A stretch of DNA of 64,000 bases from Saccharomonospora azurea NA-128 (GTDB lineage Bacteria > Actinomycetota > Actinomycetes > Mycobacteriales > Pseudonocardiaceae). Shown here piece by piece: positions 1 to 10,093 of the stretch. Both the position numbers and the translations under genes were made by a program. Numbering within the stretch: position 1 is the first letter of the stretch; the number at the start of each line of letters is the position of its first letter. The DNA lies in the NCBI RefSeq assembly GCF_000231055.2, contig NZ_CM001466.1, positions 2,812,643 to 2,876,642 of the forward strand, given 5' to 3'. The notes beneath the pieces are model-generated. The model was given only the letters and a program-made list of their open reading frames with translations, was not told where the DNA came from and ran no database searches.

Positions 1-1681
<1,681 letters not shown>

Positions 1682-1751
1682 TTCTTTGTCACGTCGTGCG
1701 TAGTTTCGGCGCCCGGGTTCGTCGCCCGGGACGGAAAACGTCGACGTGACA

Positions 1752-1780
1752 TTGACAACGCCTGTTGTCCCAACAGAATC
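1752..1780 (+). promoter_or_regulatory. Lipase promoter with GACAAC-N4-GTTGTC operator
   Basis: A TTGACA hexamer lies at 1752-1757, with an AGAATC -10-like hexamer 17 nt downstream (1775-1780). The perfect inverted repeat GACAAC-GCCT-GTTGTC (1754-1769) overlaps the -35 and the spacer, the usual place for a repressor site. The same arms and the same 4-nt spacing recur at 41310-41325 upstream of the MpaB-like gene. The promoter assignment is inferred from consensus only. Confidence 0.55.
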
Positions 1781-1821
1781 CGACCGGGGACAGCGTTGTC
1801 ACAAATTCACAAGGAGCGCAC

Positions 1822-3084
1822 ATGCGTCCACCCGGTCGGAGCCGACGTCTTCTCACCTCGCTCGCCAGTGTGGCCACCGCTGCCACCATGGTGACCGGAC
1901 TCACCGTGGCCGCGGGCCACGCCGCGCACGCCGACCCCGCGTCCGCGGACGACTTCTACACGCCGCCGAGTCCGCTGACGGGCGAGGCGGGCGACGTCCT
2001 GAAGTACGAGGAAAGCGAGTTCTACCTCGACCCCCTGAAGCTCATCGAGCCGGACGCGGACGTCTACCGGCTGATGTACCGCAGCAGCGACACCCACGGC
2101 GAGGCGAACGCGGTGACGGGCACCCTGCTGGTGCCCGAACGCGAGTGGCGCGGCGACGGTGCCCGGCCGCTGGTGAGCTACGCGTCGGGCACGCAGGGCG
2201 TCGGTGACGACTGCGCCCCGTCGAAGAAGCTCGCGCTGGGGCTCGAGTACGAGGGCCCGTTCGTCACGGGGCTGCTCGCCCTCGGCTACGCCGTGGTGGT
2301 GACCGACTACGAGGGTCTCGGCACGCCGGGCATGCACACCTACGTCAACCGCGCCGCCGAGGCTCACGCGGTGCTGGACGCGGCCAAGGCGGCCCAGCAG
2401 GTGCCGGAGGCAGGGCTGTCCGCCGACAGTCCGGTGGTGCTCGCCGGCTACTCGCAGGGCGGCGGGGCGTCCGCGGCCGCGGCCGAGCTCGTCGACGAGT
2501 ACGCCCCCGAACTCGACGTGAAGGGCGCGTACGCGGGCGCGCCTCCGGCGAACCTGGCCGAGGTCGCGCCCGTGCTCGACGGCCACTACGCCGCGGGCTT
2601 CCTCGGGTTCTCGCTGCTGGGCCTCGACGCCGCCTATCCCGAGGTGAACCTCGACGACGTCGTGAACGACGAGGGCAGGCGGGTCATGGACGAGATCGCC
2701 GACGCCTGCACCGAGGACGCCATCCTCGGATACGCGTTCATGAGGACCTCGAAGCTCACCCAGGACGGCAGGGCACTGGAGGAGTACCTCGGCGAGGAGC
2801 CGTACGCCTCGGCCGTGGCGGAGCAGCGCATCGGGCTGCGCGCGCCCGACGTGCCCGTGTTCGTCCTGCACAGCAGGTTGGACGACATCGTCCCGTACGG
2901 CCAGGGTCGACAGATGGCGGTGGACTGGTGCGAGCGGGGCGGCACCGTGCAGTTCACGACGTCGTACGTGCCGTCGCACGTCGGCGGCATGCTGCGCGCC
3001 TACCCGCAGGCGGTGTCGGTGCTGTCCGGGATGATCAAGGGCGAGCAGCCGAGGAGCAACTGCGACAGCCTGCTCGGCTCGTAA
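1822..3084 (+). CDS. Secreted lipase of the LIP (secretory lipase) family
   Basis: A predicted exported alpha/beta-hydrolase of 420 residues that should hydrolyse ester bonds of lipids. The ATG at 1822 follows AAGGAG by 5 nt. A basic n-region and a hydrophobic stretch end in an AHA-D type signal-peptidase I site near residue 36. The nucleophile elbow GYSQGG places Ser211; Asp354 or Asp355 (in SRLDDIVP) and His386 (in SHVGGM) are in the right order for the triad. Conserved Cys residues fit a disulfide-stabilised extracellular enzyme. It is monocistronic, with a hairpin terminator downstream and a palindromic operator over its promoter, so repression by a TetR-like protein is plausible. The substrate is unknown. 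Confidence 0.88.
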   Translation: MRPPGRSRRLLTSLASVATAATMVTGLTVAAGHAAHADPASADDFYTPPSPLTGEAGDVLKYEESEFYLDPLKLIEPDADVYRLMYRSSDTHGEANAVTGTLLVPEREWRGDGARPLVSYASGTQGVGDDCAPSKKLALGLEYEGPFVTGLLALGYAVVVTDYEGLGTPGMHTYVNRAAEAHAVLDAAKAAQQVPEAGLSADSPVVLAGYSQGGGASAAAAELVDEYAPELDVKGAYAGAPPANLAEVAPVLDGHYAAGFLGFSLLGLDAAYPEVNLDDVVNDEGRRVMDEIADACTEDAILGYAFMRTSKLTQDGRALEEYLGEEPYASAVAEQRIGLRAPDVPVFVLHSRLDDIVPYGQGRQMAVDWCERGGTVQFTTSYVPSHVGGMLRAYPQAVSVLSGMIKGEQPRSNCDSLLGS

Positions 3085-3098
3085 GGAACCACCGGCGC

Positions 3099-3130
3099 AG
3101 TGGGGACCTTCCGTTCGGGAGGTCCCCACT
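3099..3130 (+). terminator. Hairpin terminator after the lipase gene
   Basis: An 11-bp perfect stem (AGTGGGGACCT at 3099-3109 with 3120-3130) encloses a 10-nt loop. It starts 14 nt after the lipase stop and is followed by a moderately T-rich run. Confidence 0.75.
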
Positions 3131-3196
3131 GGTCTTGTTGTGTGACATCGACCCGACGTATTGAGTTGCTCCCCCTCGATCCGTCAGAGTCGAGTC

Positions 3197-3871
3197 GTGC
3201 GCAAGTCAATTACTCTCAGTGCAATATCCATCACACTCGGTGCCATGGTGCTGAGTGGGTGTGCCGCAGTCGACAAAGTCGCCGGGAGCGAGGGCGGCGC
3301 CACCGGCACCGCCACCAGCGCGGAGACGGGTGGCGCCGACGGTGCCGATGACGCGCGCACGCAGCTGGCCGAGCTGAAGGTGGGCCCGGACGGCAGCATG
3401 GACGGCTACTCCCGCGACCGCTTCCCGCACTGGAGCAACCAGGGCGAAGGCTGCAACACCCGCGAAACGGTCCTCAAGCGGGACGGTGACGGCGTGAAGG
3501 TGGACGACAAGTGCCGCCCGACGTCGGGCTCGTGGACGAGCCCGTACGACGGGGAGACCTGGACCGACCCGGCCGACGTCGACATCGACCACGTCGTCCC
3601 CCTCGCCGAGGCGTGGCGCTCCGGCGCGGACGCCTGGACCGACGAGGAGCGCGAACGGTTCGCCAACGACCTCGACGGCGTGAACCTTCTCGCCGTCACC
3701 GACAACGTCAACCAGTCCAAGGGCGACAAGGGGCCCGAGGACTGGCAGCCGCCGTTGGAGAGCTACTGGTGCACCTACGCGATCCTGTGGATCGACGTGA
3801 AGCACACCTGGGAGCTCACGGTGGAGGAGGACGAGAAGGCCACGCTGGAGGACATGCTCGACCGCTGCTGA
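3197..3871 (+). CDS. Exported lipoprotein with DUF1524 (HNH-type) nuclease domain
   Basis: The 224-residue protein starts at the GTG at 3197. A short hydrophobic segment ends in the lipobox LSGC, so it should be lipid-anchored outside the membrane. A Gly/Ala/Thr-rich linker (about residues 25-50) leads to a DUF1524/GmrSD C-terminal-type domain. The HNH core is seen as DIDHVVPLAEAW around residues 129-140, followed by the NLLAVTDNVNQSKGDKGP segment typical of this family. Family members are HNH nucleases; an exported one may act on extracellular DNA, for nutrition or competition, but this is inference. The upstream TTG at 3161 would add residues before the signal sequence and is less likely. 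It stands alone between the lipase and a convergent DUF3151 gene. Confidence 0.85.
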   Translation: MRKSITLSAISITLGAMVLSGCAAVDKVAGSEGGATGTATSAETGGADGADDARTQLAELKVGPDGSMDGYSRDRFPHWSNQGEGCNTRETVLKRDGDGVKVDDKCRPTSGSWTSPYDGETWTDPADVDIDHVVPLAEAWRSGADAWTDEERERFANDLDGVNLLAVTDNVNQSKGDKGPEDWQPPLESYWCTYAILWIDVKHTWELTVEEDEKATLEDMLDRC

Positions 3872-3878
3872 CGGCGGA

Positions 3879-4295
3879 TCACTCCGCCAGGCCGGTCGCC
3901 TTCGCGGCCTCGGGATCGGAATCGGCGAGGAACGTCGAGCACCGCTGCCACTCCTCGGTCTCGCCGATGCGCTGCGCCGCGCGCGCGAGCGCCGCCAGCG
4001 AACGCAGGAAACCCTGGTTGGGGCGGTGCGACCACGGGACCGGGCCGAAACCCTTCCAGCCCGCCCTGCGCAGCTGGTCGAGCCCCCGGTGGTAGCCCGT
4101 GCGGGCGTAGGCGTACGCGGCGACGACCTCGCCGTCGGCGAGCGCCGCCTCCGCCAGCGCGGCCCATGCCTCGCTGAAGTCCGGGTGCTCGGCCGCCACG
4201 TCGGCCGGGTCCGTGCCGGAGTCGAGAGCGGCCTGCGGTTCGGGCCGGTCCGGGAGTCGGGTGGGCTCGGGTTCGAGGAGGTTGCCGTGCGTCAT
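3879..4295 (-). CDS. DUF3151 family protein
   Basis: A 138-residue soluble protein matching the actinobacterial DUF3151 family: an N-terminal GNLLEPEPTRLP segment, an Ala-rich helical middle (AWAALAEAALADG), and a conserved GWKGFGPVPWSHRPNQGFLR block. The ATG at 4295 fits the usual family start; an ATG at 4313 would add six residues. The family function is not known. The repeated-helix look (AYAYARTGYHRGLD) is reminiscent of TPR-like hairpins. It follows the aldolase gene on the same strand with a 49-nt gap, a neighbour pairing seen in other actinomycetes, so co-transcription with fba is likely. Confidence 0.88.
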   Translation of the reverse strand: MTHGNLLEPEPTRLPDRPEPQAALDSGTDPADVAAEHPDFSEAWAALAEAALADGEVVAAYAYARTGYHRGLDQLRRAGWKGFGPVPWSHRPNQGFLRSLAALARAAQRIGETEEWQRCSTFLADSDPEAAKATGLAE

Positions 4296-4344
4296 GACGT
4301 CATTGTGCGCCATGACGCACGGCAGGCCCCGGGCAGCGCGCTCG

Positions 4345-5373
<1,029 letters not shown>

Positions 5374-5509
5374 CGTTGTCCTCCTCGGGAACGGGCGCTT
5401 GCGGGACGGTGCCGGCGCGCGATCTCCGCGCGCCCGAGGCACCCTCTCTGCCCGCATCCTACGAGCGAAGACGCACTCTCGCGGTGAGCCGCATTACCCC
5501 TTCGGACCC

Positions 5510-5542
5510 TGATCGATCAACCCCGAAGATCCTGATCGATCA
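5510..5542 (-). promoter_or_regulatory. Two TGATCGATCA palindromes upstream of fba
   Basis: The 10-bp perfect palindrome TGATCGATCA occurs at 5510-5519 and 5533-5542. Each sits in the same 15-nt context (CCTGATCGATCAACC), giving a 23-bp period, about two helical turns. The second copy includes the stop codon of the upstream oxidoreductase gene. The position fits a paired operator for fba; the binding protein is unknown. Confidence 0.45.
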
Positions 5543-6133
5543 ACCTGTCAACTCCAGGGCTTCGGCGAGCTCGCGGTACGCGGGCAGCGGGTCCGTCTCG
5601 TGCGGCAGGACCTGGACGCAGACGTGGTCGGCTCCCGCGTCGAGGTGGGCGCGCACACCCCGCGCGACGGTGGCGGCGTCGCCGTGCACGGCCAGCTGGT
5701 CGACGAGTGCGTCGCTGCCGCTGTCGGCGACGTCGGCCTCGGTCCAGCCGAGTCTGCGGAGGTTGTTGACGTAGTTGGTCAGTCCGAGGTAGCGCGACAC
5801 CATCGGCCGGGCACTGGCCCGAGCCCGTTCGGGGTCCGGGTCGAGGACCACCTTCTGCTCGGGCGCGAGGAGGGCGCCGTCGCCGAGGATCTCGCGGGCG
5901 CGGCGGGTGTGCTCGGGCGTGGTCAGGTACGGGTGCGCTCCCGCCGTGCGTTCGGCCGAGAGCCGCAGCACCTTCGGCCCGAGCGCGGCGAGCACGAGGG
6001 CGTCGCGCGGCACTCCTTCGGCGTCGAGGACGTCGAGGTAGGAGACGATCTTGTCGTAGGGCTTCTGGTACTCCTGCGTGGCCTCGCGGTGACCGACGTG
6101 CCAGATGCCGATCGAACCGAGGTTCACTGTCAT
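5540..6133 (-). CDS. F420-dependent LLM oxidoreductase with large internal in-frame loss
   Basis: The C-terminal two thirds clearly match the LLM-class F420-dependent oxidoreductases of the MSMEG_4141 type, with VLAALGPKVLRL, AHPYLTTPEHTRRARE and a C-terminal GADHVCVQVLP. The family is normally about 280 residues; this product has 197. The start MTVNLGSIGIW matches the family N-terminus, but the next residues are already HVGHREATQEY, which in relatives lie about 80 residues later. The intervening beta strands and helices of the TIM barrel are therefore missing, with the frame intact. The product probably cannot bind F420 normally. It could be a decaying gene. It is divergent from the SDR gene. 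Confidence 0.75.
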   Translation of the reverse strand: MTVNLGSIGIWHVGHREATQEYQKPYDKIVSYLDVLDAEGVPRDALVLAALGPKVLRLSAERTAGAHPYLTTPEHTRRAREILGDGALLAPEQKVVLDPDPERARASARPMVSRYLGLTNYVNNLRRLGWTEADVADSGSDALVDQLAVHGDAATVARGVRAHLDAGADHVCVQVLPHETDPLPAYRELAEALELTG

Positions 6134-6187
6134 GTCCGGCGCAACGGCAGCTCGACCGTGATCATTCCTCAGCACACCCTACCGCGG

Positions 6188-6205
6188 AGTAGCCTACTTC
6201 GAGTA
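6188..6205. promoter_or_regulatory. Overlapping AGTA/TACT palindromes between divergent genes
   Basis: AGTAG-C-CTACT (6188-6198) and TACT-TCG-AGTA (6195-6205) overlap, so three AGTA/TACT half-sites lie in a row. They sit 45 nt before the SDR start and 55 nt from the oxidoreductase start. The geometry suits a dimeric repressor site, but no cognate regulator is evident nearby. Confidence 0.35.
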
Positions 6206-6250
6206 AGTTGCGGGGCGTCCGTGCAGACCGCAACCGAGGAGAGGCACCCG

Positions 6251-7171
6251 ATGGCGTCGCTGCCCACCTGGTGGACCACGAGGAACGTGCGCAACAAGGT
6301 CGTGCTCATCACGGGCGCGGCCCGGGGGATCGGCGCGGGGCTCGCGGAACGACTCGCGGCCGACGGCGCGAAGGTCGCCCTGGTCGGACTCGAAGCCGAG
6401 GAACAGCAGCGGGTGGCCGACCGCATCGGCCCGGCCGCGCGTTCCTGGCAGGCCGACGTCACCGACTGGAAGGCGCTGCAGACCGCGGTCGAGGGCGTCG
6501 TCGACCACTTCGGCGGCATCGACGTCGTGATCGCCAACGCGGGCATCGCCACCACCGGCTTCGTGCGCTCCGTCGACCCGGAGGCGTTCGAGCGCGTCAT
6601 CGAGGTCGACCTGCTCGGCGTGTGGCGCACCTTCCGGGTGGCGCTTCCCCACGTCCTCGAACGCCGGGGCTACCTGCTCGCAATCTCGTCGCTGGCCGCC
6701 ATCACCCACGCGCCCGGCATGGCGAACTACGCCGCGGCCAAGGCCGGTGTCGAGGCGTTCTGCAACAGCCTGCGGGCGGAGGTGGCCCACCTCGGCGTCA
6801 AGGTCGGCGTCGCCCACCCCACGTGGATCAAAACCGATCTCGTCGAGAGCGCCGACGCCCACCCCGTGTTCGGCAAGCTGCGCAACTCGATGCCCGGTCC
6901 CATCGGCCGGACCTACCCGCTGGAGGTCGCCCTTCGCGATCTCCAGAACGGCATCCGCAGGCGGGCGCGCACGATCCACGTGCCGCGCTGGGTCGGCGCG
7001 GTGAAGCTGTTCCGGGCGTTCCTGCCGCCCGTCATCGAGCTGGGTTCGCGGTCGCGGGTGCCCGCTGCCGACAGGGCCGCACTCGCCGACATCGCCCACC
7101 GAGGAGCCCGGGAGGCGTCGATCACCGGACACGGTGGCCGGGCCGCGGCCGAGTCCTCGGCCCGGAAGTAG
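6251..7171 (+). CDS. SDR family NAD(P)-dependent oxidoreductase
   Basis: A 306-residue classical short-chain dehydrogenase/reductase. The cofactor loop TGAARGIG is at about residues 20-27, NAG near 98-100, the catalytic Ser in AISSLAAI, and Tyr/Lys in NYAAAKAG. A C-terminal extension of about 60 residues with PRWVGAVKLFRAFLPPVIEL may contact the membrane, as in mycobacterial lipid-metabolism SDRs of this length. The ATG at 6251 follows GAGGAG. The PPOX-fold gene follows after 10 nt, so the two are likely co-transcribed. The substrate cannot be read from sequence. Confidence 0.9.
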   Translation: MASLPTWWTTRNVRNKVVLITGAARGIGAGLAERLAADGAKVALVGLEAEEQQRVADRIGPAARSWQADVTDWKALQTAVEGVVDHFGGIDVVIANAGIATTGFVRSVDPEAFERVIEVDLLGVWRTFRVALPHVLERRGYLLAISSLAAITHAPGMANYAAAKAGVEAFCNSLRAEVAHLGVKVGVAHPTWIKTDLVESADAHPVFGKLRNSMPGPIGRTYPLEVALRDLQNGIRRRARTIHVPRWVGAVKLFRAFLPPVIELGSRSRVPAADRAALADIAHRGAREASITGHGGRAAAESSARK

Positions 7172-7181
7172 GGCGGCCGCC

Positions 7182-7706
7182 GTGCCGGAACGGCCACAGC
7201 CCTCCCGACCGTCACGGCGCGAGGCGATCCGGATGAGCGACGACGAGGTCGCCCGCTTCGTCTCCGCCCGCGCCGCCGACGGCACGGTCACGATCGCGAC
7301 CCTCGGACCCCACGGCAGGCCACACCTCGTGCCGCTCTGGTACGTCGTGCGCGACAGCGTGGAGGCCGACCCCGCGCCGTGGCGGCTGGCGACCTGGACC
7401 TACGCACGCTCGCAGAAGGCCGTGAACCTCCGCCGCGATCCGCGCGCCACGCTGCTGGTCGAGTCGGGACAGTCCTACGACGAGCTGCGCGGCGTGTCCC
7501 TGGAGTGCGACGTCGAGCTCGTCACCGACCTCGACACGGTGACGAGCATCGGACTCGACCTCGCGCTCGCCCGTGCACCGGAGGGAGCCGACACCCAGGC
7601 CGTGCGCGCGCTGGTCGCCGCTCAGGCACCCAAACGCGTGGGGCTCGTGTGCACGCCGACGAAGATCGTCAGCTGGGACCACACCAAGCTCGGTGGCGGC
7701 TACTGA
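7182..7706 (+). CDS. PPOX/pyridoxamine-oxidase-fold flavin or F420-binding protein
   Basis: A 174-residue protein with the split-barrel fold of the pyridoxamine 5'-phosphate oxidase superfamily. Evidence is the opening SRREAIRMSDDEVARFV, then VTIATLGPHGRPHLVPLWYVV and a KAVNLRRDPRATLLVE strand pair. Actinobacterial relatives often use F420 or FMN; I cannot tell which here. The GTG at 7182 was chosen because homologues usually carry the R-rich lead-in before MSDDEV; the ATG at 7233 is the alternative. It lies 10 nt after the SDR gene, suggesting a redox operon. Its 3' end overlaps the convergent YciI gene by 7 nt. Confidence 0.85.
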   Translation: MPERPQPSRPSRREAIRMSDDEVARFVSARAADGTVTIATLGPHGRPHLVPLWYVVRDSVEADPAPWRLATWTYARSQKAVNLRRDPRATLLVESGQSYDELRGVSLECDVELVTDLDTVTSIGLDLALARAPEGADTQAVRALVAAQAPKRVGLVCTPTKIVSWDHTKLGGGY

Positions 7707-7978
7707 CCTGCCAGCCAGGCGCCCAGCACGGGGTTGAACTCGCGGACCGTGCGCTCCGCGAGCACGCCCTCCAGGTGGTACGGGTCGGCGTCGATGATGC
7801 GTTGCAGGTGGTCGCGGTCGTCCGCCCGGTAGATCACCATGCCACCCGTGTCGCCGACGGGACCGGCGACCGCCACCGTGCCGTCCGCCACCAGCGACGA
7901 CAGGTACTCCCGGTGCCGAGGCCGCACCGCGGCGAACGTCTCCGGCACGTACGTCTGCTCCACCACGAACCACGCCAT
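7700..7978 (-). CDS. YciI family protein
   Basis: A small (92-residue) ferredoxin-like alpha/beta protein of the YciI family. It opens with the typical FVVEQTYV strand, has the RPRHREYLSSLVADGTVAVAGP block with the conserved His, and a DPYHLEGVLAERTVREF segment with a second His. Family members are stand-alone domains of uncertain catalytic role. The ATG at 7978 is the only reasonable start. It is convergent with the PPOX-fold gene; the stop codons interlock. Confidence 0.88.
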   Translation of the reverse strand: MAWFVVEQTYVPETFAAVRPRHREYLSSLVADGTVAVAGPVGDTGGMVIYRADDRDHLQRIIDADPYHLEGVLAERTVREFNPVLGAWLAGQ

Positions 7979-8169
7979 GCCCCCACGCTACGGCCCGGCG
8001 GACCGTCCGGTCGACAGCAGGTCGGCAGTCGGTCGACGGTCTGTCACCAGCAGGTCACCGCAGCCCGGAACAGCGACCCCGACGCGGGACGCCCGTACAT
8101 TAGGCCGCCGGGTCGGCAGCCGATACGCTCTTGCCCAGGAGAAGTCGACGAGGATGGGCAGGTTTTCGG

Positions 8170-8793
8170 ATGCACGGCAGCGCCGAGCCGATGCGACACC
8201 GCGGGGTCGCGCGCGGAGCGGAGCGCGACGTCGAGCGAACGCTGTCCCATCTGCGCACGTTGGACGCTCCGGTACAGCGGGTTCAGCCGTCGGGGCCGCT
8301 CACTCTCGAAGACCTCTACCGGCAGCACCGGATGCGCCTGGTGCGGCTGGCGATCCTGCTCGTGGACGAGCCCGCCACGGCCGAGGACGTGGTGCAGGAG
8401 GCGTTCACGGGGCTGCACCGCAACTGGGGCAAGCTGCGCGACTCCGCCGCGGCGGTGTCGTACCTGCGGACGGCGGTCGTCAACGGCTCCCGCAGTGTGC
8501 TGCGCAGGCGCAAGACCGCGCGGGACTACGTGCCGCCGCACGTGGTGAACGCCCGCTCGGCCGAGAGCCTCGCCATGCTCTCCACCGAGCACCAGGCGGT
8601 GGTGGCCGCCCTGTCGAAGCTGCCGCCGAGGCAGCGCGAGGTCCTCGTGCTGCGCTACTACGGCGGCCTGTCCGAGGCGGAGATCTCGGAGGCCGCGGGC
8701 ATTTCCCGGGGAACGGTGAAGTCCACGGCCAGCCGCGCGTTGGAGGCGTTGCAACGCGCCATGAACGACGGACAACGCCCGAGGGGATTCTGA
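8170..8793 (+). CDS. ECF-type RNA polymerase sigma factor (SigE/Streptomyces-like family)
   Basis: A 207-residue sigma factor with region 2 (LEDLYRQHRMRLVRLAILL, then TAEDVVQEAF) and region 4 (LPPRQREVLVLRYYGGLSE followed by the GISRGTVKSTASRALE helix-turn-helix). The length and the AEDVVQEAF-type region 2 fit the SigE-family sigma factors common in Streptomyces and Pseudonocardiaceae. The start is uncertain: the ATG at 8170 and the ATG at 8191 are both usable, and the first about 45 residues are basic and poorly conserved. No anti-sigma gene is adjacent, which is unusual for ECF factors. The nagA gene follows after 76 nt. Confidence 0.85.
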   Translation: MHGSAEPMRHRGVARGAERDVERTLSHLRTLDAPVQRVQPSGPLTLEDLYRQHRMRLVRLAILLVDEPATAEDVVQEAFTGLHRNWGKLRDSAAAVSYLRTAVVNGSRSVLRRRKTARDYVPPHVVNARSAESLAMLSTEHQAVVAALSKLPPRQREVLVLRYYGGLSEAEISEAAGISRGTVKSTASRALEALQRAMNDGQRPRGF

Positions 8794-8842
8794 AGGACGT
8801 CGATCGGCGCAACCGGCATCACGTCCGCGACGATGGCCTCCT

Positions 8843-8858
8843 TGAGGTCTGGACCAAT
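8843..8858 (+). promoter_or_regulatory. DasR-like (dre) operator upstream of nagA
   Basis: GGTC-TG-GACC at 8846-8855 is centred in a 16-nt match (12 of 16) to the dre consensus of DasR, whose core is GGTCTAGACC. It lies 11 nt before the nagA start. DasR is the GntR regulator of GlcNAc use in actinomycetes, and nagA is one of its classical targets. Binding is inferred. Confidence 0.6.
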
Positions 8859-8869
8859 AAGATGTCACC

Positions 8870-10033
8870 GTGAACGGCACCGACACTCTCGTCCTCACCG
8901 GCGCGCGCGTCCACTGCCCCGACGGCACGCTCGCGGGCGGGTGGCTCTCCGTCTCGGGTGAGCGGATCAGCGCCGTGGGCACGGGAACGCCACCGGCGGG
9001 GAGGCACCTCGACCTCGCGGGCGCACACGTGGTGCCCGGCTTCGTCGACGTGCACTGCCACGGCGGCGGGGGCGGCTCGTTCACCAGCGCCGATCCCGAC
9101 GAGGCCCGCACCGCCATCGAGACCCACCGCAGGCACGGCACCACCAGCCTGATGGCGAGCCTCGTGTCGGCGCCGCCGAACGCGCTCGTCGACCAACTCG
9201 CGGCGCTACGGGAACTCGTCACCGACGGGGAGCTGGTCGGCGCGCACCTCGAAGGGCCGTTCATCGCCGAGGCACGCTGCGGGGCACACGACCCGAGCGT
9301 GCTCCGGGAGCCGGACGACGCCACCGTCGGCGCGCTGCTCGACGCCGGGGACGACATCATCCGCATGGTCACCCTGGCCCCGGAACTCACCGGCGCGATC
9401 AAGACGGTGCGCAGGCTCACCGAGTCGGGCGTGATCGCGGCGATCGGACACACCGACGCGGTCGCCGAGCAGGTACGGGCGGCCGTGGACGCGGGCGCCA
9501 CCGTGGCGACCCACCTGTTCAACGGCATGCGTCCGCTACACCATCGGGAACCGGGCCCGGTGGGCGTCCTGCTCGACGACGACCGGGTGACCGTCGAGTT
9601 GATCTGCGACCTCGTCCACGTACACCCCGACGTGCTGCGGCTCGCCGCCCGCCACGCGGGCCGGTCGAGGACGGTCCTCGTCACCGACGCGATGTCGGCC
9701 ACCGACGTCGCCGACGGCAGGTACCGGCTGGGCAACCTCGACGTGCAGGTCGCGGGCGGGGTCGCCACGGTGCCGGACACCGGCTCGCTCGCGGGCAGCA
9801 CGCTCACCATGGACGTCGCGTTCCGCAACCTCGTGCACGACGCCGGACTCGACATCGCCGACGCCGTCGCCGCCACCGCCTCACATCCCGCGACGCAGCT
9901 GGGCATCGACACCGAGACGGGCTCGCTGAGCCCCGGCCTCCTCGCCGACCTGGTGGTCCTCGACGACGACCTGCGGCTCACCGGGGTGCTGCGGCGGGGC
10001 TCGTGGGTCGTCGAGCCGCTCCCCACGGCCTGA
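8870..10033 (+). CDS. nagA: N-acetylglucosamine-6-phosphate deacetylase
   Basis: This enzyme removes acetate from GlcNAc-6-phosphate, linking chitin and cell-wall amino-sugar catabolism to glucosamine-6-phosphate. The 387-residue amidohydrolase shows the metal motif DVHCHGGGGG near residue 58, the HLEGPF Glu ligand near 125, GHTDA, the THLFNGMRPLHHREPG substrate loop, and the catalytic Asp in VTDAMSA. The GTG at 8870 gives the standard length. A DasR-like site lies directly upstream. No nagB is adjacent. A small membrane protein follows after 60 nt. Confidence 0.95.
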   Translation: MNGTDTLVLTGARVHCPDGTLAGGWLSVSGERISAVGTGTPPAGRHLDLAGAHVVPGFVDVHCHGGGGGSFTSADPDEARTAIETHRRHGTTSLMASLVSAPPNALVDQLAALRELVTDGELVGAHLEGPFIAEARCGAHDPSVLREPDDATVGALLDAGDDIIRMVTLAPELTGAIKTVRRLTESGVIAAIGHTDAVAEQVRAAVDAGATVATHLFNGMRPLHHREPGPVGVLLDDDRVTVELICDLVHVHPDVLRLAARHAGRSRTVLVTDAMSATDVADGRYRLGNLDVQVAGGVATVPDTGSLAGSTLTMDVAFRNLVHDAGLDIADAVAATASHPATQLGIDTETGSLSPGLLADLVVLDDDLRLTGVLRRGSWVVEPLPTA

Positions 10034-10093
10034 AAGCCCGAAGGAGTGTGGGTGCCCGGTCGACGTCCCGTCACGGGACTACGCTGAGCGGCG

